DNA of 64,000 nucleotides from an uncultured Pseudomonadales bacterium (GTDB taxonomy: Bacteria > Pseudomonadota > Gammaproteobacteria > Pseudomonadales > Azotimanducaceae). The stretch lies in NCBI GenBank assembly GCA_958296165.1, contig OY282447.1, forward strand, positions 4,749,154-4,813,153, read 5' to 3'. How positions within the stretch are numbered: position 1 is the stretch's first letter; every line of letters starts with the position of its first letter. Positions 18,455-28,300 of this stretch are shown here, one piece after another. A program made the translations under genes and the position numbers. The notes under the pieces were generated by a model. That model saw only the letters and a list, made by a program, of their open reading frames with translations, made no database searches and was not told where the DNA came from.

Positions 18455-19903
18455 TCAGCGGCGCTGGCCATCGGGCAACGGATCCGGCGGCAGCAGTATC
18501 CACTCCGTGCCGCCGAAATCGACCCAGTGCTCGGCGCCGCCGGCATCGATCCAGTGCTCCACGCCGTCGTAGTCCAGCCAGCGGGGCCGCCCGTGCTCGT
18601 CCACCCATTGGCCCAACCTGGGCAGTCGTCGCTTGCTGATTCGCGTGTGGCTGACGATCATCTCGGTGCCGTCCGCAGCCGCGGAATTGCTCTCGCGCCC
18701 GCGAGATATCCAGACTTGGTAGCCGCTTTCGTACACCCATCGCATGCGCCCGTTCTCGTCGAGCCGCCGCCGTATGAAGCGCGTCTCCAGCACTGGTGGC
18801 GCAACGGCCCAAGGCCAAGTGAGGTCCGCAAGGTCATCCTGTTCCTCCATCGGCTGCCAGCCCTCGCGCAGGATGCGTTCGACAACTGGCCGAGCGCAGT
18901 CGATGGCGGCCTGGGAGACGTGGCGTTCCAATCCGCTCCAGTCGAAACGGAGATCTCCCGTGCGCGAGTCGTATTCGCGCGCCGCAAGCAGATAGGCGAG
19001 TCGCCAGCATCGGCCTCCGCGAGACGTCCCCTTCGCCCGTCGGAGGTAGGCCAACACGAGGTCCGACTCGGCCGTGGCGTTGACTTCGGCCGCGTCACGG
19101 TCGCCATAGCGCGTATTCGCCCAAGTGCTGCCGAGGCGGGCGGCAGCGGCCAGCAGCTCGAAACTCTGGCGGCGGGCGCGGAAGTGAAGGGGCGTCAACT
19201 GCACGCCCACGATTCGCCCCATGGCGGCGGGCGGCACGGCGCGACACTTCCTCAGTCGCCAGGCGAATTGCAATTCGCTCTCGTCGAACGCCTGTGCGTC
19301 CAACGCACGGTTGCGTCGGCTCTCCGTGTTCTGGTACGGCCCCTCCGGATCCTCTGCCAAACCTTGACGAGACCGCTCCCACCAAGCGGCCCAGTCATCC
19401 ATGTATTCGTCCCTTTCGAGAGCCCTGCCGCAGTCTCGGTGCAGCACGGACAGCCGCGCGAAGGCATCCGCCGCGCAGTCCTCGCGCAAGCGGTGGGGCG
19501 CTTCGCCACGTTTCGCTTGGCATTGGGGATCGGCGGCGGCCTCGTCCACGGCGATGCGCAACGCCAGCGGATCCTCGAAGACGTGGCGCCAGACGAGGCG
19601 ATCCCGCAATGGCCGCGGCCCTTGCCAATGGAGGGGCCAAACTCTTCTCCAAAGCGAGCCAAAGATGAAATTGTCGTCTACGTCCCGATCCAGATAAGCC
19701 CGATCCAACTCGGCCATGCACTCCGGCGACAAGTCGCCCCAAAGCGGCGCACAGAGACGCCGCAGCCGCGGGACTTCCGATGCGAAGTCGGCAGCGGTTG
19801 GCAGCGGTGAAGAGGGCGGCTCGGCAGCCGCGACAGGCACGAAGGCGGGCCAGCAGATGCCCCACCACAGCGCGGCGAAAAGTGCAATCCGTCGAACAGC
19901 CAT
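18455..19903 (-). CDS. Secreted protein of unknown function with C-terminal Trp/Gly repeat strands (paralogue 1)
   Basis: A 482-residue protein I do not recognise. It starts at MAVRRIALFAALWW (19903) with a clear signal peptide ending near AAAEPPSS. The mature part is rich in Arg, Trp and Cys, with alpha-helical segments containing CAPLWGDLSPECMAELDR and LREDCAADAFARLSVL. The C-terminus has short repeats of about 9-12 residues: RWLDYDGVEHW, IDAGGAEHW, VDFGGTEW, ending ILLPPDPLPDG. These look like consecutive beta hairpins. It is a clear tandem paralogue of the gene at 19911, from which it is separated by 7 bases. The probable location is the periplasm or cell surface. No enzyme motif was seen. 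Confidence 0.75.
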   Translation of the reverse strand: MAVRRIALFAALWWGICWPAFVPVAAAEPPSSPLPTAADFASEVPRLRRLCAPLWGDLSPECMAELDRAYLDRDVDDNFIFGSLWRRVWPLHWQGPRPLRDRLVWRHVFEDPLALRIAVDEAAADPQCQAKRGEAPHRLREDCAADAFARLSVLHRDCGRALERDEYMDDWAAWWERSRQGLAEDPEGPYQNTESRRNRALDAQAFDESELQFAWRLRKCRAVPPAAMGRIVGVQLTPLHFRARRQSFELLAAAARLGSTWANTRYGDRDAAEVNATAESDLVLAYLRRAKGTSRGGRCWRLAYLLAAREYDSRTGDLRFDWSGLERHVSQAAIDCARPVVERILREGWQPMEEQDDLADLTWPWAVAPPVLETRFIRRRLDENGRMRWVYESGYQVWISRGRESNSAAADGTEMIVSHTRISKRRLPRLGQWVDEHGRPRWLDYDGVEHWIDAGGAEHWVDFGGTEWILLPPDPLPDGQRR

Positions 19904-19910
19904 CAGGCGC

Positions 19911-21341
19911 TCACCGGCGAGGGCCGCCATCGGGCGGCGGTTCGGGCGGCAGCAGGATCCATTCCGTGCCGCCGAAATCGATCCAATGCTCGGCGCCGTC
20001 CGCATCGATCCAGTGCTCCATGCCGTAATAGTCTAGCCAGCGAGGCCGCCCGCGCTCGTCCACCCAGCTGCGCAAGTGCGGCAGCTGCCGGTAGTAGCCA
20101 AGCTCCGTGTGAGCAACGCGCGTCGTCTCGCCGCTTTCCGGGTCCCAGTAGGTGCCCCTGCCTTCGCTGTCGAGCCAGTGCTCGGCGCCGCTCTCGTACA
20201 CCCAGCGGACCGTTCCGCCAGGGTCGATTCGTCTTGCGATGACGCGGGTTTCGAGGACCGGCGGCGCAACGGCCCAGGGCCAAGTGACTTCCCCGTCGAC
20301 ATCCGGTTCATCCATGGGCCGCCAGCCTCGGCGTAGAAGGCGCTCGACAGCTGGGCGGGCGCGGTCGATGGCCGCCTGGGAGAAGTAGCGCTCCAGTTTG
20401 CTCCAGTCGATTTGGGGCGCATGCGTGCGCAGGTCGTATTCCCTGGCCGCAAGCAGATAGGGAAGACGCCAGTATTCGTTGGAGGCTGCTATCTCCGCAC
20501 GTCGGACGTAGGCCAGCACGAGATCCGCCTCTGCCGTGGCGTTGACGTCTGCTCTGCCCAGCCCAAGGCGGCCAACCCGCATGTTCGCCCATGGGCTGCC
20601 TAGGCGGGCGGCGACGATCCTCAGCCCCCACCATTGGCTCTGTAGATGGAAATCGAAGGGCGAGATGCGCAGGGCCACTACTCGATCCAGAGCCGCCGGC
20701 GGCACGGCTCGACACCGCGGCAGTCGCCAGGCGATGTGCAATTCGCTCTCGTCGAGCGTCGTGGCGCGCAGCGCGTGGTCATAGGCGTCCCGCGCGGTCT
20801 CGTCGAGGGAGCGACGTATCTGCGCCCAAGTCCCGGCCCAGTCGTGGCGTTCGCGGCCGTCCGAAAAGAGAATGTCGTCGCACGCGTGGCGCAGCACGGA
20901 GAGCCGCGCGAAGGCGTCGGCGGCGCAGTCTTCGCGCAGATGGTGCGGCGTCTCGCCGACCCCGGCCCGACACCGAGGCTCAGCGGCGGCCTCGTTCACG
21001 GCACTGCGCAGCGCCAGCGGGTCTTCGAACACATCGCGCCAGACGATGCGGTCGCGAGCGGGGGCCGCCGGCCAAACATTGCGCACGCCGCTCTTGCCAG
21101 GATATTCGGCGGGGCCGGAGTGCCAGTTGCGCCCTACGTCTCGATCCATGTAGACGCGATCCAGCTCCGCCAAGCACTCCGGCGAAAGATCGCTCCAAAG
21201 CGGTGCGCACAGACTCCGCAGCCGCGGGACTTCCGGCGCGAGTTCCGCCACCGTTGGCGAGGAGGCTGGCGGCACCGCCGCCAAGCCCGGCCAGCAGAAG
21301 CTCCAAAGCGCGGCGAGCAATGCCGTGTGTGGAACTGCCAT
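19911..21341 (-). CDS. Secreted protein of unknown function with C-terminal Trp/Gly repeat strands (paralogue 2)
   Basis: A 476-residue unrecognised protein starting at MAVPHTALLAALWSF (21341), with a signal peptide to about residue 22 (FCWPGLAAVPP). It matches the neighbouring paralogue over its whole length, for example CAPLWSDLSPECLAELDR, LREDCAADAFARLSVLRHA, and a WPWAVAPPVLETR block. The C-terminal repeats are longer here: AEHWLDSEGRGTYWDPESG, then RWLDYYGMEHW, IDADGAEHW, IDFGGTEW. Conserved Cys pairs suggest disulfides in the periplasm. It lies between an AAA ATPase gene (20 bases upstream) and its paralogue (7 bases downstream) in one probable transcript. Confidence 0.75.
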   Translation of the reverse strand: MAVPHTALLAALWSFCWPGLAAVPPASSPTVAELAPEVPRLRSLCAPLWSDLSPECLAELDRVYMDRDVGRNWHSGPAEYPGKSGVRNVWPAAPARDRIVWRDVFEDPLALRSAVNEAAAEPRCRAGVGETPHHLREDCAADAFARLSVLRHACDDILFSDGRERHDWAGTWAQIRRSLDETARDAYDHALRATTLDESELHIAWRLPRCRAVPPAALDRVVALRISPFDFHLQSQWWGLRIVAARLGSPWANMRVGRLGLGRADVNATAEADLVLAYVRRAEIAASNEYWRLPYLLAAREYDLRTHAPQIDWSKLERYFSQAAIDRARPAVERLLRRGWRPMDEPDVDGEVTWPWAVAPPVLETRVIARRIDPGGTVRWVYESGAEHWLDSEGRGTYWDPESGETTRVAHTELGYYRQLPHLRSWVDERGRPRWLDYYGMEHWIDADGAEHWIDFGGTEWILLPPEPPPDGGPRR

Positions 21342-21361
21342 CAGCCCCGCCCGTTCACCGA

Positions 21362-22570
21362 CTAGCGGATCTCTCGCGCCCGTGACCGCTCGGCATGAGC
21401 GTGCGCCAGCACGTGGGTCATCAGGGAGGGGATGCCGGCCTGCCAAAGCACTGGCGGCAATTGGCCAGGTGGCCGCCAGATGTAGCCCAAGTCGTTCAAT
21501 CCTTCGCGGGCGCGAAAGCGGTCGCGTTCAGCTTCAATGCCGGCGGACGCGAGCGCCGCGTCGATCTCTTGATTGGATGGGGAGACGCTTGAGTCGGCTT
21601 GGGCTTGGGCTTGGGCTTGGAAGAGAGGCGCAACGGCTCTGGCGGCCGTTATCAAGCCGCTGGCCTCGAGCTCCGCAAAGCGGCCTTGGTAGTAGCTCGT
21701 TACCCGTGCGTTTAGGTGCGGTAGTGCGGCAGCGACGTGACCAACCTTGAGCCGACTGACGCCGGTCGCCAAATGCTGCTTCCACAGTGCGTCGCCCCAA
21801 AGCTGGATGAAGTAGGGGTAGCACTGGCTGTGCTCCGCAGTCATGGCCAATGCGTCTGCATCGACCGACACGTCGTGCGCCAGCAACGGTTTGGTCAAGG
21901 CTTCCTTGGTGGCACTTAAGCTCAAGCGGCCAATGCCGAGAAGCCCGTCCGCCAGGCGCCCCCAGAAAGAAGCGTCCATCGCGTCCAAGTGCCTTGGCAG
22001 CCCTGGCGTACCGGCCAGAACGAGCATGAAGGGCGCCGCACCTCGCACCTGCTGACTCGCGTTGAGCAAGGCACTGCCGACTTCGATGTCGAGCGTGTGG
22101 GCTTCGTCGAGCAGCACGGCAAGCGGTCTTCGTCGACAACGGGCCGTCAACGCGCCGGCCAAGCTGCGCCCGCCGCCGGACGCCGCCCACTCGGCCGACC
22201 CGACGGATGTGATGGCGATTTTTCGCGGCAGGAGCCTGGCAAGCACTCGACGCGGCGCCAATGCCGCCATCAAGGCTTGCCGGTCGCTCACGTCGGATGG
22301 CGTGAGCGTTAGCACATCGACGCGCTTGCGGCTGGTGCGGCAGGCCGCGGCGAACCAGTTGAGGAGCACCGTCTTGCCATTCCCGCATGGCCCGACCAAG
22401 ACGACATCGTGCGGCGGCGCCTTGCCGTTGGCCAGCGCGGCTAGGCAGCGCGACAAGACGGACTGCTCTTCCTCGCGTCCTGTCAAGGCTGGCGGCGTGG
22501 CTCCGGTCCCGGAGAGAAGACGTACTCTGCTGGAGTGTCCATTGCGCGAGTATAGGCGTGGCTGGCGCAC
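21362..22570 (-). CDS. AAA-type ATP-binding protein, probably with an N-terminal frameshift
   Basis: A P-loop ATPase: Walker A GPCGNGKTVLL, Walker B LAVLLDEAH, a sensor-like LVLAGTPGLP and a helical C-terminal half. The frame opens at a GTG at 22570. A better N-terminus lies in another frame: an ATG at 22542 encodes MDTPAEYVFSPG, which then runs into a stop. Joining it to TGATPPALTGREEEQ by a one-base change near 22505 would give what I recall as the usual start of this family. So either the GTG is used or the gene has a recent frameshift. A (GGCTTG)4 run at 21596-21619 encodes Gln-Ala repeats. It heads the operon with the two secreted paralogues. Confidence 0.72.
   Translation of the reverse strand: MRQPRLYSRNGHSSRVRLLSGTGATPPALTGREEEQSVLSRCLAALANGKAPPHDVVLVGPCGNGKTVLLNWFAAACRTSRKRVDVLTLTPSDVSDRQALMAALAPRRVLARLLPRKIAITSVGSAEWAASGGGRSLAGALTARCRRRPLAVLLDEAHTLDIEVGSALLNASQQVRGAAPFMLVLAGTPGLPRHLDAMDASFWGRLADGLLGIGRLSLSATKEALTKPLLAHDVSVDADALAMTAEHSQCYPYFIQLWGDALWKQHLATGVSRLKVGHVAAALPHLNARVTSYYQGRFAELEASGLITAARAVAPLFQAQAQAQADSSVSPSNQEIDAALASAGIEAERDRFRAREGLNDLGYIWRPPGQLPPVLWQAGIPSLMTHVLAHAHAERSRAREIR
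21596..21619. repeat. Hexanucleotide tandem repeat, four copies
   Basis: Four exact copies of GGCTTG, read on the minus strand as Gln-Ala repeats within the AAA ATPase gene. The unit is a multiple of three, so copy changes would alter length without shifting frame. Confidence 0.8.
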
Positions 22571-22583
22571 GATTCGGCAAAGG

Positions 22584-24017
22584 CTAGGACGAGCGCGGGC
22601 GCGATGCGTCGGTGTTCGGCCGCGGGGGCTGCGGAAACGGATTCGCGCGTTCGAATGTAGCCGCCGCTTGCAGCACTAGCTGGTCGGCGCCGCGCCGGCC
22701 CACGATCTGCAAGCCCACTGGCAGACCGTTCGGCGTTTGCCCGCACGGCACGCTTGCCGCCGGCAGGCCGCTCATGTTGAAGGGATAGGAGAACTCGGCC
22801 CACGAGAGCCAGTCCCAAGGGTGCTGCGGCCAGTGTTCGGGTTGCAGACGATCCGCAGGAAAGGCCGCGACGGAAACCGAAGGCGTTAACAGCAAATCCC
22901 ACTCCGCCATGAAGCGGTGTTGGCGTTCGACGTAGCTCAACTTGCGCGCCCGCATGGCAAGATAGGTCTCGGCAGAGTGCCCCATGCCAGCACGGATGCA
23001 CGCCACTAGGCCCGAATCCATCTGCTCCTCCCACTCTTCGAGATGTGGGGCCAGGGAGGTTCGGTCCACCGACCAGAAGAAACGCGCCAGTTCGGCGCCG
23101 TCTGCTCCCCAGCCCGGCACCACTTCCTCCACATGGCAGCCGGCAGCCTGGAAGAAGCGACTGGCTTCATGCACTGCCTCGGCCACTTCGGCATCCACTC
23201 GGGCGTGGCCGAGGTCTGGGCTGAAGGCGATGCGCAAGTCCGCAACGTCGCGTTCCAAGCCAGCGCCGAAGTCGCCCGGAGGATGGACGCTGCTGGTGTG
23301 GTCGAAGGGATGTACTCCGGCCGTTGCGTTCAGGAACAGCGCGAGGTCGGCCACCGAGCGGGCGATTGGGCCAACATGCGAGACCTGATCGTTGTTGCGC
23401 ACAGGTACATGCGGCACCGTGCCCCAAGTGGGCTTCAAGCCAACCACGCCGCTGAAGTGGCACGGCATGCGGATCGACCCGGCGCCGTCCGAACCCTGAT
23501 GCAACGGCCCGAATCCCGCCGCTGCCGCGGCGCCTGCACCCGCCGAGGAAGCGCCAGCGTTGTAGCCCTGCCGCCAAGGGTTGTGCGTCACGCCGGTGAG
23601 CGGGCTGCGGCTCACGCCCGTCCAGCCGAACTCGGAAGTGGTGGTCTTGCCGAGAATGACGGCGCCGGCCGCCTTCAGCCGAGCGGCCACCGGAGAATCC
23701 GCATCGGCCACGCCGCCTACTTGGCTGCGCGAGCCTGATTCTGTGGGAAATCCTTGCAGGTGAAAGAGGTCCTTGATCGTCACCGGCACGCCCAGCAACG
23801 GGGCGGAGTCACCTCGCAGCCAAGCATCTTCCGCTCTCTTCGCCGCGTCGAGCGCCAGTTCCGGCGTTAGCCGCGAGAATGCGTTGATGGCTGGATCGAG
23901 CTCCTCGATACGTCGCAACAGCGCTTCGGTTGCTTCCACCGGCGAGAGCGCCTTGGAGCGATACTGCGAGAGCAGTTCACGCGCCGAGGCGTGGCTTACG
24001 TCGTCCTGCTGCGACAT
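22584..24017 (-). CDS. Amidase-signature family amidase
   Basis: A 477-residue amidase-signature hydrolase. The Ser-cisSer-Lys triad is visible as K82 (VTIKDLF), S157 (NAGASSAGAG) and nucleophile S181 (GSDGAGSIRMP). The cis-Ser to nucleophile spacing is 24 residues, as in malonamidase. The glycine-rich linker is GASSAG rather than GGSSGG, and GSDGAGS replaces GSDTGGS; both are mild deviations. There is no signal peptide, so it should be cytoplasmic, hydrolysing an amide or ester of a small molecule. It begins 15 bases after the end of the DUF2961 gene and is probably translated from the same message. Substrate unknown. Confidence 0.88.
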   Translation of the reverse strand: MSQQDDVSHASARELLSQYRSKALSPVEATEALLRRIEELDPAINAFSRLTPELALDAAKRAEDAWLRGDSAPLLGVPVTIKDLFHLQGFPTESGSRSQVGGVADADSPVAARLKAAGAVILGKTTTSEFGWTGVSRSPLTGVTHNPWRQGYNAGASSAGAGAAAAAGFGPLHQGSDGAGSIRMPCHFSGVVGLKPTWGTVPHVPVRNNDQVSHVGPIARSVADLALFLNATAGVHPFDHTSSVHPPGDFGAGLERDVADLRIAFSPDLGHARVDAEVAEAVHEASRFFQAAGCHVEEVVPGWGADGAELARFFWSVDRTSLAPHLEEWEEQMDSGLVACIRAGMGHSAETYLAMRARKLSYVERQHRFMAEWDLLLTPSVSVAAFPADRLQPEHWPQHPWDWLSWAEFSYPFNMSGLPAASVPCGQTPNGLPVGLQIVGRRGADQLVLQAAATFERANPFPQPPRPNTDASRPRSS

Positions 24018-24032
24018 GTCGCGTTCCTCCGT

Positions 24033-25163
24033 CTATGGCTGGCGGGCGAGCCGTTCGCGCACGGCGCGCATCTCGTCGCTCCGCCGTATTGCTGGCGAGG
24101 GCGTGACGGCCCCTTCGTCGTGCAGCCAATCCCCGCTCACGTTGTCGCGCTTCACGGCCAGCCTCTGCCGCACTGGCGGGCAGTCTTGCACACGGCCGGG
24201 TCGATCCGCATACCAATAGGCCACGCTCGCCATCTCGTTGCACAGGTGGTTGCCGTGGCCGTGCTCGATCGTCACCTTGATCTCGCGCTGGAAACGCACT
24301 GGATTCTCGATGTGATGCACGTAGCTGGTTTGATAGCCGCGCGTGTTGTGCTCGTAGATGGACGAGCCGTTGCGCAGGAAGGCGTTGTCCTGCATGCCCC
24401 AAGCCTGATTGAGGTAGTCCTCGCTGCCGGTGCCGTGCAGGTCCGGCGGCCACTTGTAGCCGTCCACCCAGATCATGTCGTCGCCCTCGCCCCACCATGT
24501 GCCTTGGAAGTTGGTCACCGACAGGTTGCAGCCGATGTAGTGGCCGCGTCCGGCGGCGTCCAGGATGACGTAGTTGTTGTCCCACGCCAGGCGTTCGGCG
24601 TTGGCGATGTTGGCGGGCGGCGTGTTGACCGGAATGTCGCCGCCCCAGCCGGGAAACGGGTTCAGGCGCCGGAACTCCGCGTGCAGGTAGCCTGAGTCCT
24701 GCGCCACGTCGCCCTGCTCGTAGTCCACGTAGAAGTACTGGCGGTGAGTCTCGTCGCTCTCGTTGACGAGTTCCACCAGGGCGCGTTCGCGGAACGGCAT
24801 CGGCACGTAGGCGTTGAGGGCGCAGCCTTGGTTGAAGCGGTTGTTGGCGCGCGTGGAGGCGGAGAACAGCAGCGATTGGTAGGAATTGACGATGCCGTGG
24901 CCAAGCCCGAAGAAGTCGCCAAGCGGACAAACCACGCTCGGCTGTTCGGCGCCGTCCCAGGTGATGAGCAGCAGGCATTCGCGGTAGTGGTTGCGCTGCG
25001 TCATCCACAAATGCGTGATGGTGCCTGGCCCTTCAATATCGGCGAGCACGCGGCGCTCGCCGGGTTCGATGTTCCACGCGTCGTCGTTGCGTCCGGTCTT
25101 GTCCCAGGACGATGCACGGCCTGTCCTGCCGCTGGTGACTGCCGCCAGCCGTTTGAGATCCAT
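24033..25163 (-). CDS. DUF2961 / GH172-family glycoside hydrolase-like protein
   Basis: A 376-residue protein of the DUF2961 family, now classed as glycoside hydrolase family 172, whose characterised members act on fructofuranosyl or arabinofuranosyl linkages. The double jelly-roll signature stretches are present: GPGTITHLWMT, the core GTWWGEGDDMIWVDG, and HGTGSEDYLNQAWG, the last of which contains a conserved acidic residue. AGGAGG lies five bases before the ATG, which fixes the start. No signal peptide is seen, so a cytoplasmic oligosaccharide is the likelier substrate. It is followed by the amidase, and transcribed away from the alginate locus. Family is confident; exact specificity is not. 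Confidence 0.85.
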   Translation of the reverse strand: MDLKRLAAVTSGRTGRASSWDKTGRNDDAWNIEPGERRVLADIEGPGTITHLWMTQRNHYRECLLLITWDGAEQPSVVCPLGDFFGLGHGIVNSYQSLLFSASTRANNRFNQGCALNAYVPMPFRERALVELVNESDETHRQYFYVDYEQGDVAQDSGYLHAEFRRLNPFPGWGGDIPVNTPPANIANAERLAWDNNYVILDAAGRGHYIGCNLSVTNFQGTWWGEGDDMIWVDGYKWPPDLHGTGSEDYLNQAWGMQDNAFLRNGSSIYEHNTRGYQTSYVHHIENPVRFQREIKVTIEHGHGNHLCNEMASVAYWYADRPGRVQDCPPVRQRLAVKRDNVSGDWLHDEGAVTPSPAIRRSDEMRAVRERLARQP

Positions 25164-25238
25164 GTGCCCTCCTTGGGCATTGCGACGCCGGGAGTATCCA
25201 CGACATGCGGCGACATTTCTCTCACAGTGCCAACTGCT

Positions 25239-25253
25239 ATTGGTCAGGCCAAT
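25239..25253. promoter_or_regulatory. Operator 1 of the alginate locus, GntR/FCD type
   Basis: ATTGGTCAGGCCAAT is a near-perfect palindrome (ATTGG-N5-CCAAT). It matches the TTGGT-N3-ACCAA pattern bound by FCD-type GntR regulators such as UxuR, LldR and PdhR. It covers the -35 element of the receptor promoter. The likely ligand is the regulator encoded at 28459. The site is seen; the binding partner is inferred. Confidence 0.55.
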
Positions 25254-25268
25254 ATGAGGTTGTAATCT
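25240..25268 (+). promoter_or_regulatory. Sigma-70-like promoter of the alginate-locus TonB receptor
   Basis: TTGGTC (25240-25245), a 17-base spacer and TAATCT (25263-25268) predict a start of transcription near 25275. Both hexamers keep the most conserved positions. The promoter is bracketed by two regulator-type operators. Confidence 0.5.
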
Positions 25269-25273
25269 GTGTT

Positions 25274-25289
25274 AATTGGTCTTACCTTT
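25274..25289. promoter_or_regulatory. Operator 2 of the alginate locus, GntR/FCD type
   Basis: AATTGGTCTTACCTTT contains AATTGGT-N3-ACC, with one arm perfect and the other degenerate. It sits on the predicted transcription start, 35 bases after operator 1. Binding there would block initiation. Confidence 0.45.
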
Positions 25290-25359
25290 GGTGGCTCAAA
25301 TGGGCTTGACCAGCGCTCTACTTGGGTCGTGTGCCCTTGTTTCACGGGGGGAGTTTCCG

Positions 25360-28300
25360 ATGTCCAAACTAACGCTCGATGCGGCCGAACTCACGTCGCG
25401 CAGGTACCGCCAACCAAATCCAGAGGACGATGCAATGGGCCGCAGTGCCAAGATAAGCGCTGACGCGCACGACCCGGCAGCGCGGTGCGCAACACATGTG
25501 TTGGCCGTGTTGCTGGCCGCGCTCTCCACCGGCGCCCTCGCTCAGCAGGCCGATGACCCTGAGATTGAAGAGGTCGTAGTAGTCACTGGAACGCGCAGCA
25601 CGATTCAATCTTCCATCGAGGCGAAGCGCGCGTCAGATACTGTGGTGGAAGTGTTGTCCGCAGAAGACATTGGCGACATCCCGTCGCTGTCCATCGGCGA
25701 AGCGCTCGAAACGCTCACTAGCGCCGCCGCGCACCGGGATCAAGGCACGGCCACCGAGGTTTCCATCCGCGGCATGGGGCCATTTCTTGGCTCAACGGTG
25801 TTCAACGGCCGCGAGGCCACGAACGGCAGCGGCGACCGTTCTGTGAACTTCAGCATGTTTCCGTCGGAACTCTTCAACAAGCTGCAGATCTACAAGACGC
25901 AACAGGCAAACCTCGTCGAAGGCGGCGTGTCCGGGCAGATCGCGCTCGGCAACGTTCGCCCCATCGATTACGGCAAGCGTCGCTTCCAAGGAGATTTGAA
26001 GGGCAACTACAACCCGAACAACGCCAACATCAATATCGCCGAAGTGGATTGGGGCTATCGCGCCTCCGGCAGCTACATCGATCAGTTCCAAGCCAGCGAT
26101 GGCGGCATGTTCGGCATCGCGCTGGGGTTGCAGAAGAACGTCGTCACCAACCCGGAACAAGAGTACCGTACGAGCAGCGCCTGGCGGGATTGCCGCAACG
26201 ATCCGTCGGTGAGCGCCGGCGTCTACTCAAGCAGCAACTGCGACAGCGGCCAGGGCGATCTGAGGATGGAGGTGGACCCGAACACCGGTCTGGCCCCGGA
26301 TGCCGGCACGCCGGTGCTGTTCGTGCCGAGTCAACGTTCGTTTCGCCAGAACATCACGGACGACGAACGCGATTCGGTATTCCTAGCCGCGCAATGGCAA
26401 CCGTCGGACCGCTTGGACCTCAATGTGGACTATCAGAGTTCGGATCGGGTGTTCACGGAAGCACGCAACGATCTGGTGTTCGCCGAGCAACGTCGCGTCA
26501 ACCCCGAAGGCCTTGTGGTTTCGGCGAGCGGCATCATCCAAGCGTTCAACAACAACGGCCGCGTCGAGACGCTCAGCACTGCGCAGGAGCGGCTTGAGGA
26601 GTATCGCGGCGGCGGTTTGGCGGCTTCCTACCAAGTGAACGATCGATTGGAACTCTCGCTCGACGTGTCTACTTCATCCACGTCGCGTCGGGAGAACATA
26701 ATCCACACGCGCCTGCAATCCGAGCCTAGCGACATCCACGGCAATCCGGTGCCAGCCGGCACGGATCGGCCGGACGCCAACTACGTGCTTTCGGGTGGCG
26801 CGTCCGAGGTCGCTGCGATCACCGTGACGAACTTCGACGTCACCAACCACGACCTGTTCGCGGACAACGCACGCACCCGCGTCGACCTCAATCAGGCACG
26901 GGAAAACGACATCACCGCAGTGCGCGCGGACTTCCACTTGCTGATGGACGGCGCAATGATCTACAGCTTGGAAGGCGGCGTGCGCAGTTCGGCGCTCGAT
27001 TTCCAGAGTTGGCCGCGAGTACGACTGCAGGAGTCGCACAGCGACAGCGCCATTCCAGGCGCCAGCATGGCGTGTCGCAACGATGTGTTCCCAGAGGACG
27101 ATTTCTTATCCGAGCCGGCCAATGGCCAGCCACTGGTCACCAACGTGGACGAAAACGGCAATGTCATCGCCCAAGGTACGGGCAACACATTCGCTACCTT
27201 CGATCCTCTGTGTCTTGCGCGCGAGCTGTTTGGCGGCGAGATTCCGCCGATACCGGCGCCACGACAAACTGTCGGCAACGTAGACGTCGAAGAGCAGACC
27301 TTGGCAGCCTATGTCCAAGCCAACTACCGCACCGAGTTCGCCGGCAAGCCGGTGCGCGGCAACTTCGGCCTGCGAGTGGTGCGCACGGATGTGGACTCCA
27401 CGGGCTTACGTACCACCTTCACGAGCAGCCGGGACGACGACGGCACGTTGACGATCAACGAAGACAGCAGCGATTTCTACAGCGTCGTCGGCGGCGATAG
27501 CTATACGGAACTGCTACCGAGCTTCAACGCCGTGCTGGACATGAACGACGACGTATTGCTGCGCGTCGGCGTGTTTCGAGGCCTCTCCCGGCCGGATCCG
27601 GCGGACATGGGTTTCGGACGGGTCTTGAGCGTGGACGACGAAGATGCCACTTCCATCAGCGAAGTGGTGGGCAGCGCGACGGCCAACGGCAATCCCGATC
27701 TAGAACCGCTCACCTCCTGGAACCTGGACATCGCCGTGGAGTGGTATCCGAACGCCGACAGTATTTTGGCGATTGGTACCTACTACAAGAGCTTCCTCGG
27801 CGGCTTCGAGAACACGCAGCGCGTCGAGCAGTTTCTCATCGACTCCGAACCGTTCAACGCGGACGTCACCACATCTCGAACTATCGACGACGCCTCCACT
27901 CTGTTCGGCTTCGAACTGACCGTCGCCCACGCCTTCACCTATCTGCCCGGATATTTGAGCGGTCTTGGCGGCAAGCTCTCCTACAACTGGGCAGATGCGG
28001 ATTTCGAATTCGAGGATCAGACGTTCGGCGCCTCTCGGGTGGTGGACGAATCAGGCAACGTAGTATCCGAGCGGGTGCGTCTGACACCGCCGGCCGGCCT
28101 GTTCGGGTTCTCGGAGCAAGTGATGTCCGCGCAGCTTTACTACCAGATTGCCGCTCTCGATCTGCAACTCATCTACAAGCACCGCAGCAGCTACTTCCAA
28201 CAGTTCGTGAGCTCGCCCGGCATCATTCGCTACATCGGCGACACCAGCGTCGTGGAGGCGCGGGCAACTTACGAGATAGCGGACAACGTGACGGTGCGCG

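Noticed and set aside
18436-18455. CGGCTG-CCTT-CAGCCG hairpin followed by TTTT
   Set aside because: The T-run follows on the plus strand, but no plus-strand gene precedes it; for the minus-strand gene ending here the orientation is wrong.
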